A DNA stretch of 33,028 nucleotides, from NCBI GenBank assembly GCA_003569365.1, contig BGOS01000004.1:1-33028 (forward strand), in the 5' to 3' direction. Origin of the DNA: Anaerolineaceae bacterium. GTDB lineage: Bacteria > Chloroflexota > Anaerolineae > Anaerolineales > UBA11657. Positions 25,011 through 33,028 of the stretch are shown here, piece by piece (the first letter of the stretch is position 1; every line of letters begins with the position of its first letter). The notes beneath the pieces are model-generated. The model was not told where the DNA came from. It did no database searches and was given only the letters and a program-made list of their open reading frames with translations. Made by a program: the position numbers and the translations under genes.

Positions 25011-26547
25011 AAGCTGAGCGGAGCAGCGCAACAATGCGGCCGTTTTGGTCCTTCGTGCGCAGCAGGCCGTGGCGCCATGGCAGCTCATCAATCGCAGCTT
25101 CGGTGCCGTTTAACCAGCGCGCCACTGTGTAGTCACATGGTTCGAGCGTAGTTTGGACGCCATACTCCTCTTCCATGCGCGCGCAGACGACATCTAGCTG
25201 CAGCATTCCAACCACCGCCAGAATTGGGGCGCGGCGCAGGCTGTCCGTCTCGTACAAAACCTGCATTGCGCCCTCGCTTTCCAGTTGGGAGAGGCCGCGC
25301 TGGAATTGTTTTTGGCGGCTGATGTCGGTGTTGAGCAGGCGCTGGAAGTATTCGGGTTGAAAGCGCGGCAAGGTTGCAAAACGCAGGCCCGCACCGGTAC
25401 TGAGTGTGTCACCGATGGCAAAGCCGTTATTGGGCAGTCCAACGATATCGCCGGCGAAGGCTTCATCAAGGACCTCGCGGTCTTCCGCAAAAAACTTGTA
25501 TGGGCGCGGCAGGCGCAGACTACGCTCTGTTTGCGCGTGCCAAACTTCCATATTGCGCTCGAAGCGCCCGCTGCAGACGCGCACGAAGGCGACGCTGTCG
25601 CGGTGGCGCGGGTTCATGTTAGCCTGAATCTTGAAGATGAAACCGGTGAACGGTGTGCTGTACGGGTCGACGATACCAGTTTCGGTGAGGTAGGCAGCCG
25701 GGTGCGGAGCATGATCCACGAAGGCATCGAGAAACAGCTGCACCCCGAAGTTGGTGAGCGCGCTGCCAAAAAACACGGGTGTTTGCCGCCCCTGGCGGGT
25801 GCTAACGGGATCAAACTCAAGTTCGAGAGTGTCTAGCATCTCGAGCGAGTTGGTGAGTTCAGCAAACGCCGTTGCGCCGATCGTGGCGCTCAGGCGCCCA
25901 TCGCTTAGCGGATGGATGCTTTCAGGGCTCATCTTTTGGTTGTGCAGTGTGCGGTCGTAGAGGTGCACGTTGCGTGTGCGCCGGTCCACCACGCCGCGGA
26001 ACTCGGGGCCGTCACCGATCGGCCAATTTAGCGGAACAGGCTGCATGCCAAGCACGCGCTCCACTTCATCTAGCAGTTCGAGTGGATCGAGTGCCGGCCG
26101 GTCCATCTTGTTGATGAAAGTAAAAACGGGCAAGTGCCGCCGCCGGCACACTTCAAATAGCTTGCGTGTCTGCGGTTCGACGCCCTTTGCGGCATCAAGC
26201 ACCATCACTGCACTATCGGCGGCCATCAGGGTGCGATAAGTGTCCTCGGAAAAATCCTGATGGCCGGGCGTGTCGAGCAGATTGATGACGCAGTCGCGGT
26301 ATGGAAACTGCAGCACGGTGGAGCTGATGGAAATACCGCGCTCGCGTTCGATTGACATCCAGTCCGAGCGCGTATTGCGTTGGTTGCGCCTGGCTCGCAC
26401 ACTTCCAGCAAGGTGAATGGCGTTGCCATAGAGCAGTAATTTTTCTGTGAGCGTGGTTTTGCCCGCATCCGGGTGGGAGATGATTGCAAAAGTACGCCGT
26501 GCGTTGATCGCGGTGGTGATGGGCGATGGTGCAGGTAAAGTGGCCAT
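24943..26547 (-). CDS. prfC: Peptide chain release factor RF3
   Basis: RF3 is the GTPase that removes RF1/RF2 from the ribosome after termination. The 534-residue protein shows G1 SHPDAGKTTLTEKLLLYG, SDWMSIERERGISIS, G3 DTPGHQDFSEDTYR and G4 NKMDRPALDPLEL. The RF3-type domains II/III follow, with VFFGSALTNFGVQLFLDAFV and YKFFAEDREVLDEA. The length fits the family (about 529), which separates it from EF-G and tetracycline-resistance GTPases. It starts at the ATG at 26547, with no clear ribosome site. Its 3' end overlaps tlyA by 68 nt on the opposite strand. Confidence 0.96.
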   Translation of the reverse strand: MATLPAPSPITTAINARRTFAIISHPDAGKTTLTEKLLLYGNAIHLAGSVRARRNQRNTRSDWMSIERERGISISSTVLQFPYRDCVINLLDTPGHQDFSEDTYRTLMAADSAVMVLDAAKGVEPQTRKLFEVCRRRHLPVFTFINKMDRPALDPLELLDEVERVLGMQPVPLNWPIGDGPEFRGVVDRRTRNVHLYDRTLHNQKMSPESIHPLSDGRLSATIGATAFAELTNSLEMLDTLELEFDPVSTRQGRQTPVFFGSALTNFGVQLFLDAFVDHAPHPAAYLTETGIVDPYSTPFTGFIFKIQANMNPRHRDSVAFVRVCSGRFERNMEVWHAQTERSLRLPRPYKFFAEDREVLDEAFAGDIVGLPNNGFAIGDTLSTGAGLRFATLPRFQPEYFQRLLNTDISRQKQFQRGLSQLESEGAMQVLYETDSLRRAPILAVVGMLQLDVVCARMEEEYGVQTTLEPCDYTVARWLNGTEAAIDELPWRHGLLRTKDQNGRIVALLRSAFTLHHLQEKHPRVEFHLLDELG

Positions 26548-26562
26548 GATGGTGAAAAGCGA

Positions 26563-26591
26563 ACGGCCACGCGCACGAGCGCCGTGGCCGT
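26563..26591 (-). terminator. Strong hairpin between the nuclease gene and prfC
   Basis: ACGGCCACG pairs with CGTGGCCGT (nine pairs) and three more pairs form inside, across one bulged G, around a TCGT tetraloop. TTTT comes four bases later. It could terminate the nuclease transcript or form the 5' end of the prfC mRNA, since a TATACT box lies just upstream. Confidence 0.5.
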
Positions 26592-26597
26592 GGGAAA

Positions 26598-26603
26598 AGT
26601 ATA
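26598..26603 (-). promoter_or_regulatory. Possible -10 box of prfC
   Basis: TATACT on the minus strand lies in the 93-nt gap after the nuclease gene. The expected start (about 26591) falls on the first base of the hairpin at 26563-26591. The -35 region is poor. Confidence 0.4.
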
Positions 26604-26640
26604 TCAGCGTCGCAGTGGATTTTGGCGACGATTTACCGAT

Positions 26641-27342
26641 CTACTTTGCTGGCAATGCCTCGCAGGATTTTCCGTCACGGTTGCCGTCGAGGTTGGTGTA
26701 TCCCTGCGCCAGCGCAAGGTTTGCGGCGGCTTGGGTCTTAAAGTCGCTGCAGGTGATTTTTCCGTCGTGGTTGTTGTCGAAGTTTCCTTTGGGTATTGTT
26801 TTGGACGGCGCAGCGGGAGTGGAGATTGTTCCATTGCAGGTGGTGCGGTTCCACAGCCCCCGGCCGTTTGCACGGGCGTCTGATTGCGCGGAAGAAAAGT
26901 CGCTTGAATAGCGATATGCCGAGTTATAGGTGTACTCGCGAGCGTAGCCCTCCAGTATCGAGACGTAGTTGTACATTTGTCCGTCCGGCAGCCAAACGTA
27001 GCGCAGCATGCGCGAGTATTTGTCCAGCTCACCTTGTGATTTGTCTGTTTCGAGGTAGACGGTTTTGTTGTTTAGCAGGCGCTTTGCAAAGCTGCTGGCT
27101 TCGGGGCCGTAGCATTGCACTGCCTTGCGCGGGTCCAGGGTTTCGGGTGTGTCCATGCCAATCAGGCGCACAGTGTATGTACGCCCCTGCAACCGGACTT
27201 TTATCGTGTCGCCGTCAACAACCTGGACAACTTGCGCTGCAGGGAGGCCGGGTGGTTGAACTGGAGCTAAGCGGATAGCCGAGCTGCCGCTGCCCAGGCT
27301 GGTGGCGATGGCAACGGTAAGCGCGAGCAGTAAGGCGCGCAT
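26641..27342 (-). CDS. Secreted thermonuclease (SNase) with C-terminal calcium-binding repeats
   Basis: An exported nuclease of the staphylococcal nuclease family. Residues 1-22 form a signal peptide. The SNase domain (about 36-166) keeps every catalytic position at the canonical spacing: Asp45, Arg59, Asp64, Glu67 and Arg111, matching Asp21, Arg35, Asp40, Glu43 and Arg87 of the Staphylococcus enzyme. After a Thr/Pro linker, a C-terminal module (about 186-230) contains an EF-hand-like DNNHDGKITCSDF and an Excalibur-like DGNRDGKSCE with paired Cys. These suggest calcium binding outside the cell. Length is 233 residues. The start ATG at 27342 has no clear ribosome site. Confidence 0.93.
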   Translation of the reverse strand: MRALLLALTVAIATSLGSGSSAIRLAPVQPPGLPAAQVVQVVDGDTIKVRLQGRTYTVRLIGMDTPETLDPRKAVQCYGPEASSFAKRLLNNKTVYLETDKSQGELDKYSRMLRYVWLPDGQMYNYVSILEGYAREYTYNSAYRYSSDFSSAQSDARANGRGLWNRTTCNGTISTPAAPSKTIPKGNFDNNHDGKITCSDFKTQAAANLALAQGYTNLDGNRDGKSCEALPAK

Positions 27343-27362
27343 AGCTCAAATGCGGATGCAGT

Positions 27363-27857
27363 CTAGGGAGTCGCTAGCGCAGTTTCAAGCACCAATTCAA
27401 CGCGACGGGCAAATTCTGGCTCGAGTCCGGATATGAAAATCTGTTCGCCGCGGAATTTGCAGCGGTTGTTGTCCCACGGAAAAAATATTTGCACATCGAA
27501 TTCAACAGCTTCGCCCCGCGCCTCGAATTGCAGCCATTTTGCGCGGTGGGTGCCTGTAACGCGGGCTTGCTCCCAAACACCTTGCGGCCCGATGACTATG
27601 TTCTTCAGGTCGAAGTGGATGTCTGGAAAAGCAGCGAGCATCTCAGTGTAGAAGCTGGTGGCTCCGGGCTTGCCGTGCCAAATCGCACCCCACTGGTTAA
27701 TTTCGTAAACACAATCGTCTGTAAGGGTGGACATGAGCCCGGGAATGTCGCGGCTGTCCTCGGCCACAGAGTGCGCAATCCACTCGCGCCGGATGTTGGC
27801 GTGCTGCGCCGCGGTGGGGTTGAGGCGCAGCAGTGTGCGGATGTTAGCGTGAGCCAT
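27363..27857 (-). CDS. SnoaL-like (NTF2-fold) protein
   Basis: A 164-residue protein of the SnoaL/NTF2-like alpha+beta cone fold, a family holding polyketide cyclases, isomerases and many uncharacterised small-molecule binders. Visible family features are HSVAEDSRDIPGLMSTLTDDCVYEI, then WHGKPGATSFYTEMLAAFPDIHFDL, and the later VTGTHRAKWL and GEAVEFDVQIFFPW. The frame is open to 28052 but homology begins after the ATG at 27857, and the upstream codons run into the divergent MFS gene. No catalytic residues can be assigned and no pathway neighbours point to a substrate. Confidence 0.8.
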   Translation of the reverse strand: MAHANIRTLLRLNPTAAQHANIRREWIAHSVAEDSRDIPGLMSTLTDDCVYEINQWGAIWHGKPGATSFYTEMLAAFPDIHFDLKNIVIGPQGVWEQARVTGTHRAKWLQFEARGEAVEFDVQIFFPWDNNRCKFRGEQIFISGLEPEFARRVELVLETALATP

Positions 27858-27874
27858 TAGTTTCTCACGCTGAA

Positions 27875-27880
27875 AGTATA
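27875..27880 (-). promoter_or_regulatory. Possible -10 box of the SnoaL-like gene
   Basis: TATACT on the minus strand would give a leader of about 11 nt before the ATG at 27857. It lies in the 66-nt divergent gap to the MFS gene. No good -35 is visible. Confidence 0.35.
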
Positions 27881-27923
27881 CTGCAGCTGATGAGAATACC
27901 TGATGTGAGGGTGGCAAATTCGA

Positions 27924-29285
27924 ATGCGTAGCAAAAGCCATGTCTCGGTGGTGCTCGGTGTTCTGATTGGTTATGTGCGGCGGTTGTGGCGCGCAGGGTT
28001 TGCTGCGGCACCGTTTTCGGTGTCCGCTGCGGAGCAGGCAAACTACGCGCATCTGTATTGGGACAGTTTTGGCTTTGGGGTGCTGTCCGGCAGCACGATC
28101 TCTTTTGTTGCAATCTATGCAGTGCGCGTGGGGGCGGGTGCGCTGCAGGTTAGCTTGTTATCAAGTGGCCCGGCGGTTGTCAATTTGATGTTTTCGCTGC
28201 CGGCCGGGCGTTGGCTAGGCCGGCAGCAGCTTGGTCCGGCAACGTTTCGGGCTGGCGCGGTGGCGCGTCTCGGGTATTTGGTACTGTGTGCGCTGCCGTG
28301 GATTGCGCGTCCGGTATTGATGCCGATGGCATTGCTTGCATTGTTGTTGTTCGTGGCAGTGCCGAACACGTTTTGGGCGGTTGGGTTCAACGCGCTTTTT
28401 GCGGACACCGTGGCGCCGGAGCATCGCGGGTTTGTGGTCGGGCGGCGGAGCGTAATCTTGGGTATCAGCCAGGTACTGGTTTCTTTGTTGTGCGGTGCGG
28501 TGTTGTCGCGGCTGGTGTTTCCACTTGGCTATCAGATTGTTTTTGTGCTTGGCGCGGTTGGTGGTGGATTGAGTATCTACCATTTGGGTCGGGTGCAGTC
28601 GGATGATGTTCCGCGCGTGCGAGTGGGCAGTGCGGCGCAGCTCACAATTGGCAGCGAAGTTCGGTCCGGGGATGCGTTCGGTGGAGGCACGGCGCTCCGG
28701 TTTCTTACGCGCGCGCAGCAAACGCCGCTGCTAAAGCTCGCGTTACTGCGTGGCAGTTTCGGATCTTTCATTGGCGCGTATTTTTTGTTTTATACAATTC
28801 AATTCATCACTGTGCCGCTAATCCCATTGTATGCGGTGCAGACTCTACGCCTGCCCGATAGTGTGGTGAGCATTGGCAGTGCGTTGTTTTTTATTGGGAT
28901 GGGGCTGAGTGCAACGCTGCTTTTTCGGTTGAGTGTGCGGTGGGGTCATCGGCTCGTGCTCGTGGGCGCGGCGCTTTTATATTTGTGCTATCCGCTGTTG
29001 AATGCCGTGGCGCGCGGACCGCTCATGTATTATGCGGCGCACCTTGTGGGCGGCGGAGTGTGGGGTGTTTTGAATGCTGCGCTGCTCAACCGCTTGATGG
29101 AACGCGTTCCGGAGGATGACCGGCCGGGACATATGGCATTGCACAATATTGCGCTGCACCTTGGTATTCTGTGCGGTTCTAGTTTGGCTCCGGTGCTGGC
29201 CGGAGCTATGGGTGTGCGAGAGGCGCTGTTCGCTGGCGCCGGTTTGCGGGTGGTGGCGGGAATTGTGTTTTGGCTTTACGGCTGA
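27924..29285 (+). CDS. Major facilitator superfamily transporter
   Basis: A 453-residue membrane carrier with roughly 12 hydrophobic segments. The first transmembrane region starts with FGFGVLSGSTISFVAIYAVR, then VNLMFSLPAGRWLGRQ resembles the MFS loop 2-3 region. A hydrophilic linker of about 45 residues (QSDDVPRVRVGS to FLTRAQQTP) separates the two six-helix halves. The ATG at 27924 is preceded by GAGGGTGG nine bases upstream. The first 40 residues are basic and outside the core fold, so a later start is possible. The substrate cannot be told. Confidence 0.85.
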   Translation: MRSKSHVSVVLGVLIGYVRRLWRAGFAAAPFSVSAAEQANYAHLYWDSFGFGVLSGSTISFVAIYAVRVGAGALQVSLLSSGPAVVNLMFSLPAGRWLGRQQLGPATFRAGAVARLGYLVLCALPWIARPVLMPMALLALLLFVAVPNTFWAVGFNALFADTVAPEHRGFVVGRRSVILGISQVLVSLLCGAVLSRLVFPLGYQIVFVLGAVGGGLSIYHLGRVQSDDVPRVRVGSAAQLTIGSEVRSGDAFGGGTALRFLTRAQQTPLLKLALLRGSFGSFIGAYFLFYTIQFITVPLIPLYAVQTLRLPDSVVSIGSALFFIGMGLSATLLFRLSVRWGHRLVLVGAALLYLCYPLLNAVARGPLMYYAAHLVGGGVWGVLNAALLNRLMERVPEDDRPGHMALHNIALHLGILCGSSLAPVLAGAMGVREALFAGAGLRVVAGIVFWLYG

Positions 29286-29363
29286 GCCAGCAGATAGATA
29301 ATTCGGTTGAGGTTTGGACCCGGCGTGCGATTGGATCGGTATGGTTGGTCCGGGCTCGGCGTG

Positions 29364-30995
29364 TTACTCGAGGCCTTGTGCGCAACCGTCGGCGCGGGGG
29401 TCGCTGCCGCCCCATAGCACTCCGTCCGGCTGGCGCACAATGATCTGGCCGCGCCCGAACAGGCTGCGGCTATAACCGTGCACACTGCGCGTTGTGTGCC
29501 CGAAAGTTTCCAGGCCGGCAATTGTTTGTAGCGGAGTGCCAGCCTCAAGTGCAACGTCACCCCCGCTGGCGCCATCCGTGATGCAAAAACGCGGTTGATC
29601 CAAGGCTGCCTGCGGGTCAAGGCCGTCATCAACAAGCGAGACAACAACTTGCAGGTGGCCTTGCGGCTGCATAAAGCCGCCCATCACGCCAAACGGCGCA
29701 AGCAGGCTGCGGTCTGCTGCGCGCGTGAGCATGCCAGGAATAATTGTGTGATACGGGCGCTTGTGCGGCGCGACGGCATTGGGATGGCCCGGCTCGAGGC
29801 TGAAGTTGTGGCCGCGATTTTGAAGCGTGAAGCCGCAGCCAGGCGGGACGAGGCCCGTGCCAAAACCGGAATAGTTGCTGTTTATGAACGAGCATGCGTT
29901 GCCGGCTTCGTCCACAGCGCAGAGATAAACAGTGTCGCTGCTGCTGGTGGGCGTGCCGCGCGCCGGCGCTGTGTTGGCTCGCAGGGTGTTGATCAAGCTG
30001 CGGCGCCGCGCAGCATAGTGGGTTGAAAGCAGCTCAGCCATGGGCACTGTGGTGCAGCGCGGGTCCGCAACATACCAACGCGCGTCCGCAAAGGCAAGCC
30101 GCAGCGATTCAATCATGAGATGCCAGCGCTGTGCGCTGTTGGCATCTGTGGCCCTGACGTCGAAGCCGCTTAAGATGTTAAGCGCAAGCAGGGCCGTAAT
30201 TCCCTGGCCGTTGGGTGGACACTCCCACACATCCACATTGCGGTAGCGCGTGTGGAGTGGTGTGTCCCAGGTGGACGAGTGCCCGGCAAGATCCGCTTCT
30301 GTGAGCATGCCGCCGTCTTCTTGCACCGTGCGCGCGATTGCTCTGGCAATCTGCCCATGATAGAACGCGCCGGGTCCGTGGGTTGCAATTTGGCGCAGCG
30401 TGTTGGCCAGGGTTGGATTGCGAAAAACCTGCCCGGCGCGGGGAGCCTGCCCATCAATTAACAGTTCTGCGCCGGCCGCATTGCGGTGCAGCTGGCGAAG
30501 CGCACCGGCGGCCCATGAATGCGCCGTGATTGGTGCAACTGGAAATCCGCGTTCGGCCAGCTCGATTGCCGGAGCGAGGACAGCCGACATGGGTTGGCGG
30601 CCGTGCCGCGCTACTAGATCGCACCAGCCAGCGCAAGCGCCGGGTACGGTTACCGTGTGGGCGTGCAGTTCTGGCAGTGCCTCGCCAAAGCCCTGCGCTT
30701 GCAAGAGCTCAAGCGTGAGTGCGGCAGGGGCGCGGCCGGAACCATTCAATGCGGTTACATTGCCTGTGGCCGCATCAAAATAAAGTGCAAAGCAGTCTCC
30801 GCCAAGGCCGGTGGAGCAGGGTTCGGTAACGTTGAGGACTGCGGCAGCTGCGACGGCCGCGTCGGCGGCGCTGCCGCCCGCGCGCAGCAGCTGCACACCG
30901 GCAGCTGCTGCCTGAGTTTGGCTGGCTGCCACCATGCCGCGCGTGGCCAGCACCGGTGAGCGCCGCGAGTTGAACTCAGGTTCGTTAAAAATCAT
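29364..30995 (-). CDS. ggt: Gamma-glutamyltransferase family protein
   Basis: An N-terminal nucleophile hydrolase of 543 residues. Members cleave gamma-glutamyl bonds (glutathione and relatives) after self-cleavage in front of a catalytic Thr. The N-terminal part shows GMVAASQTQAAAAGVQLLRAGGSAADAA and STGLGGDCFALYFD. The predicted nucleophile is the Thr in SSSDTVYLCAVDEAGNACS, followed by NSNYSGFGTGLVPPGCGF and GVMGGFMQPQGHLQV. No signal peptide is present, so it is probably cytoplasmic. The ATG at 30995 comes six bases after a TACAAT box. The 17 further codons upstream (to 31046) would run through that box. Confidence 0.93.
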   Translation of the reverse strand: MIFNEPEFNSRRSPVLATRGMVAASQTQAAAAGVQLLRAGGSAADAAVAAAAVLNVTEPCSTGLGGDCFALYFDAATGNVTALNGSGRAPAALTLELLQAQGFGEALPELHAHTVTVPGACAGWCDLVARHGRQPMSAVLAPAIELAERGFPVAPITAHSWAAGALRQLHRNAAGAELLIDGQAPRAGQVFRNPTLANTLRQIATHGPGAFYHGQIARAIARTVQEDGGMLTEADLAGHSSTWDTPLHTRYRNVDVWECPPNGQGITALLALNILSGFDVRATDANSAQRWHLMIESLRLAFADARWYVADPRCTTVPMAELLSTHYAARRRSLINTLRANTAPARGTPTSSSDTVYLCAVDEAGNACSFINSNYSGFGTGLVPPGCGFTLQNRGHNFSLEPGHPNAVAPHKRPYHTIIPGMLTRAADRSLLAPFGVMGGFMQPQGHLQVVVSLVDDGLDPQAALDQPRFCITDGASGGDVALEAGTPLQTIAGLETFGHTTRSVHGYSRSLFGRGQIIVRQPDGVLWGGSDPRADGCAQGLE

Positions 30996-31001
30996 GCTAG
31001 G

Positions 31002-31007
31002 ATTGTA
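31002..31007 (-). promoter_or_regulatory. -10 box of ggt, leaderless arrangement
   Basis: TACAAT (31007-31002, minus) is followed by six bases and the ATG at 30995. On the plus strand the overlapping TTGTAA (31003-31008) could be the -35 of the divergent hydrolase gene, with GATAAT (31027-31032) as its -10 at 18-nt spacing. Confidence 0.5.
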
Positions 31008-31033
31008 AGGCATTTGGTTGGTGTTAGATAATC

Positions 31034-31602
31034 GTGGGTAGCGCACTTCTTATCATTGACGTCCAACAAGCACTTTGCTCAGGCAAGTTGGAAGTGTTCG
31101 AAGCAGCGCGCGTGATTGACACAGTTAATCTTGTGGCTGCGAAGGCCAGGGCTGCGCGGGCACTTGTTGTACTCATTCAGCACGAGACTGATGACGGGCT
31201 GTTTGTTTACGGCTCGCCCGGATGGGGACTTGCTGATGGCCTGGTTGTTGGCGTGGGCGATTTGCGAATTCGTAAGCGCAGTCCGATTCTTTTCACAACA
31301 CTGAGCTGAAGAGCCTGCTTGACCATTACGCTGTCGACCAGCTCGTAATCTGCGGGCTCCAGAGCGACTTCTGTGTTGATACCACGACGAGGCGTGCGCT
31401 TGCCCTTGGCTATCCGGTGATGCTTGTGTCTGATGGGCATTCGACGGCACGCAACAGAGGGCTCAGCGCGGCGCAGATCTCAGCGCACCATAACGAGACG
31501 CTATCCAACATCACCAGCTTTGGGCCAAGAGTTGCGCTGGTACGGGCGCGCGAGCTGCAGATTGATGCAAGCGATTTTGTGCCGCACGCGCGGGCCGGCT
31601 GA
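31034..31602 (+). CDS. Isochorismatase-family cysteine hydrolase, interrupted by a one-base frameshift near 31285
   Basis: An amidase/hydrolase of the isochorismatase fold (relatives include nicotinamidase-like and N-carbamoylsarcosine-type amidases). The first frame gives ALLIIDVQQAL with catalytic Asp9, and VLIQHETDDGLF, then loses register after LRIRKRS. The other frame continues DSFHNTELKSLLDHYAVDQL and VICGLQSDFCVDTTTR with the nucleophilic Cys, ending at the TGA at 31600-31602. Adding one G to TCCGATTC (giving TCCGGATTC) yields RKRSPDSFHNT, including the catalytic Lys region, in a protein of about 189 residues. The GTG at 31034 fits the family N-terminus. The break is probably a sequence error. 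The substrate is unknown. Confidence 0.87.
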
Positions 31603-31645
31603 GCGTTACCGACAGCGGTTATCCATCGAAGGAAAAAGGAAAGCT

Positions 31646-32923
31646 ATGCCACAGAAGTTGCTCGAGCGGTTCTTGCGATACGTGCAAATTGATACAACCA
31701 GCGATCCGGATTCGACAACGTACCCCTCAACCGCGAAGCAGTGGGATTTGCTGCGGTTGCTGGCCAGTGAGCTGCGGGAAATTGGCGCTGATGTAACGCT
31801 GAATGCGCATGGGTACGTGATTGCTGAAGTGCCCGCCTCGGTTGGGTGTGAAGATGTGCCAGTGGTGGCGCTACTGGCACATGCAGACACTGCGCCGGAT
31901 TTTAGCGGTACGGATGTAAAACCAATTGTGCACCGGAACTATCAGGGTGGTGCCTTGCGTTTGCCGGATGCCACGGATCAGGTGATTGATCCAGCGGATA
32001 CAAGATACGCGGACTTGCTTACTGCAGTTGGCAAGGATGTTGTGACTGCTAGCGGCAAGACGCTGCTGGGCGCGGATGACAAAGCTGGCGTGGCCATCTT
32101 GGTTACGCTTGTGGCGCGCCTGCTGACGGGACCCGCGCCAGCGCACGGCCGCATTCGGATCTGCATTACACCGGATGAAGAGGTTGGACGGGGCGTTGAG
32201 CATTTGGATTTGGATGAGTTGGGCGCAGTTGTGGCTTACACCATTGATGGAGGCGCTGTCGGCCGCATTAGCTGGGAAACTTTTTCCGCGGATGGGGCTG
32301 TCGTGACTATCCGCGGCGTGGCGACTCATCCTGGTGATGCGCGGCGCTACGGTATGGTTAACGCGGTGCATCTGGCGGGTAAACTGCTTGCGCTTTTGCC
32401 GCGTGAGACTGCGAGCCCCGAGGCAACTGATGCCCGCCAGGGATTTATTCATCCGCTGCGCATTAGCGGCAACGCCGCTGAGTGCAGTGTGCATTTGATC
32501 CTGCGTGACCACGACAATGCGCTGCTGGCGGGTAAGGGCGCAGCGTTGCGTGCAATCTGTGGCGCACTGGAAGCTGCGCATCCGGGCGCGCGCATCGAGT
32601 GCGCTGTGACCCAGCAATATCGCAACATGGGCTATTGGCTGCGCGATAACATGCTTGCAGTCGAGTTGTTGCGCGAGGCTTGCGAGGGGGCGGGTGTGGT
32701 GCCGGTAGATGATCCGGTGCGCGGCGGCACAGACGGCAGCCGGCTTACCGAGCGCGGCCTGCCTACGCCAAATATTTTTACCGGTGGCCATAATGCGCAT
32801 GGCCCGCTGGAGTGGGTGGCGGTGCAAGACATGCAGGCCGTGGTGGAAGTGCTGCTAATACTTTTGGGCAAATGGGTTGAGCGCGGATCAGAGTTTGGCG
32901 GCTATCGGTCACAAGCCAATTAA
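31646..32923 (+). CDS. pepT: Peptidase T (tripeptide aminopeptidase, M20B)
   Basis: A dinuclear zinc aminopeptidase of 425 residues that removes the N-terminal residue of tripeptides. In order it shows FLRYVQIDTTSDPDSTTYPS, the LLAHADTAPD metal/catalytic site, LLGADDKAGVAIL, ITPDEEVGRGVEHLDL with the catalytic Glu pair, YTIDGG, and GGTDGSRLTERGLPTPNIF. The final ligand is the His of NAHGPLEW. The ATG at 31646 has AAGGA five bases upstream. The 74 extra open codons before it overlap the hydrolase gene and are not homologous. Confidence 0.94.
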   Translation: MPQKLLERFLRYVQIDTTSDPDSTTYPSTAKQWDLLRLLASELREIGADVTLNAHGYVIAEVPASVGCEDVPVVALLAHADTAPDFSGTDVKPIVHRNYQGGALRLPDATDQVIDPADTRYADLLTAVGKDVVTASGKTLLGADDKAGVAILVTLVARLLTGPAPAHGRIRICITPDEEVGRGVEHLDLDELGAVVAYTIDGGAVGRISWETFSADGAVVTIRGVATHPGDARRYGMVNAVHLAGKLLALLPRETASPEATDARQGFIHPLRISGNAAECSVHLILRDHDNALLAGKGAALRAICGALEAAHPGARIECAVTQQYRNMGYWLRDNMLAVELLREACEGAGVVPVDDPVRGGTDGSRLTERGLPTPNIFTGGHNAHGPLEWVAVQDMQAVVEVLLILLGKWVERGSEFGGYRSQAN

Positions 32924-32973
32924 TATCGGAGTTGGCGAAAAAGTTTTGAATTGAGTGCGATACAAAGGAAACT

Positions 32974-33028
32974 ATGAACGAAGATAAGGGCGTTGTTTCG
33001 GTTGGGAGCGAACAGGTTGCGGCTGTGA
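32974..33028 (+). CDS. Start of an unidentified gene, partial (runs off the window)
   Basis: An ATG at 32974 with AAAGGA five to ten bases upstream opens a frame without stop to the window end (18 codons, MNEDKGVVSVGSEQVAAV). It follows pepT by 50 nt on the same strand. Too little is present to suggest a function. Confidence 0.55.
   Translation, partial: MNEDKGVVSVGSEQVAAV

Noticed and set aside
31025-31036. Leaderless promoter for the isochorismatase-family gene
   Set aside because: The -10-like GATAAT ends one base before the GTG, too close for transcription to start at or before that codon. Either the box is TTAGAT or the start differs.
31871-32827. 318-codon minus-strand ORF
   Set aside because: It is antisense to pepT, whose catalytic motifs are complete.

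Overview
The window reads as a chromosomal core segment of a GC-rich bacterium, most likely a member of the Chloroflexota. This is an inference from gene content. It holds a DUF1385 membrane protein, a tandem-domain ThyX, a mevalonate kinase with an isopentenyl phosphate kinase (an alternative mevalonate route known from Roseiflexus and archaea), and a GGT/PepT/M20 peptidase set. I saw no rRNA, tRNA, CRISPR array, transposase or phage gene. Coding density is very high and many genes overlap by 4 nt (ATGA or GTGA).

Layout. Positions 1-2108 (minus): a cobalamin riboswitch with promoter and intrinsic terminator, then a BtuF-like lipoprotein and a FecCD/BtuC permease cut by the window edge. Positions 2182-5687 (plus): DUF1385 protein, malate dehydrogenase, an unrecognised gene, and era. 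Positions 5731-14593 (minus): a long nusA operon, nusA-ylxR-infB-rbfA-nrnA-truB-ribF-thyX, joining transcription, translation initiation, ribosome maturation and flavin/dTMP synthesis. Positions 14595-16447 (minus): an M20 dipeptidase and a membrane-anchored thioredoxin with an in-frame TGA at the first Cys of its CxxC motif. Positions 16737-19337 (plus): mutS, convergent with an amidohydrolase-CYTH fusion (19334-21316, minus). Positions 21467-24100 (minus): an isoprenoid operon, ubiA-mvk-ipk. Positions 24156-33028: tlyA, prfC, a secreted nuclease, a SnoaL-like protein, an MFS transporter, gamma-glutamyltransferase, an isochorismatase-family hydrolase, peptidase T and the start of one more gene.

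Three points stand out. First, the thioredoxin-like gene at 14595-15077 is a candidate selenoprotein: TGA occupies the U of a UxxC motif and an 8-bp stem-loop lies just downstream. Second, the S-adenosylhomocysteine/methylthioadenosine deaminase-like protein carries a C-terminal CYTH-type domain. Third, several genes (ubiA, ggt, mutS, possibly tlyA) have a -10 box placed 6-9 nt before the start codon, which points to leaderless mRNAs.

Four genes (malate dehydrogenase, the unrecognised gene before era, mevalonate kinase, the isochorismatase-family hydrolase) are each broken by what looks like one missing base. Because two of these are central metabolic enzymes, small sequencing deletions are a more likely explanation than four independent pseudogenes. 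This cannot be settled from the sequence alone.
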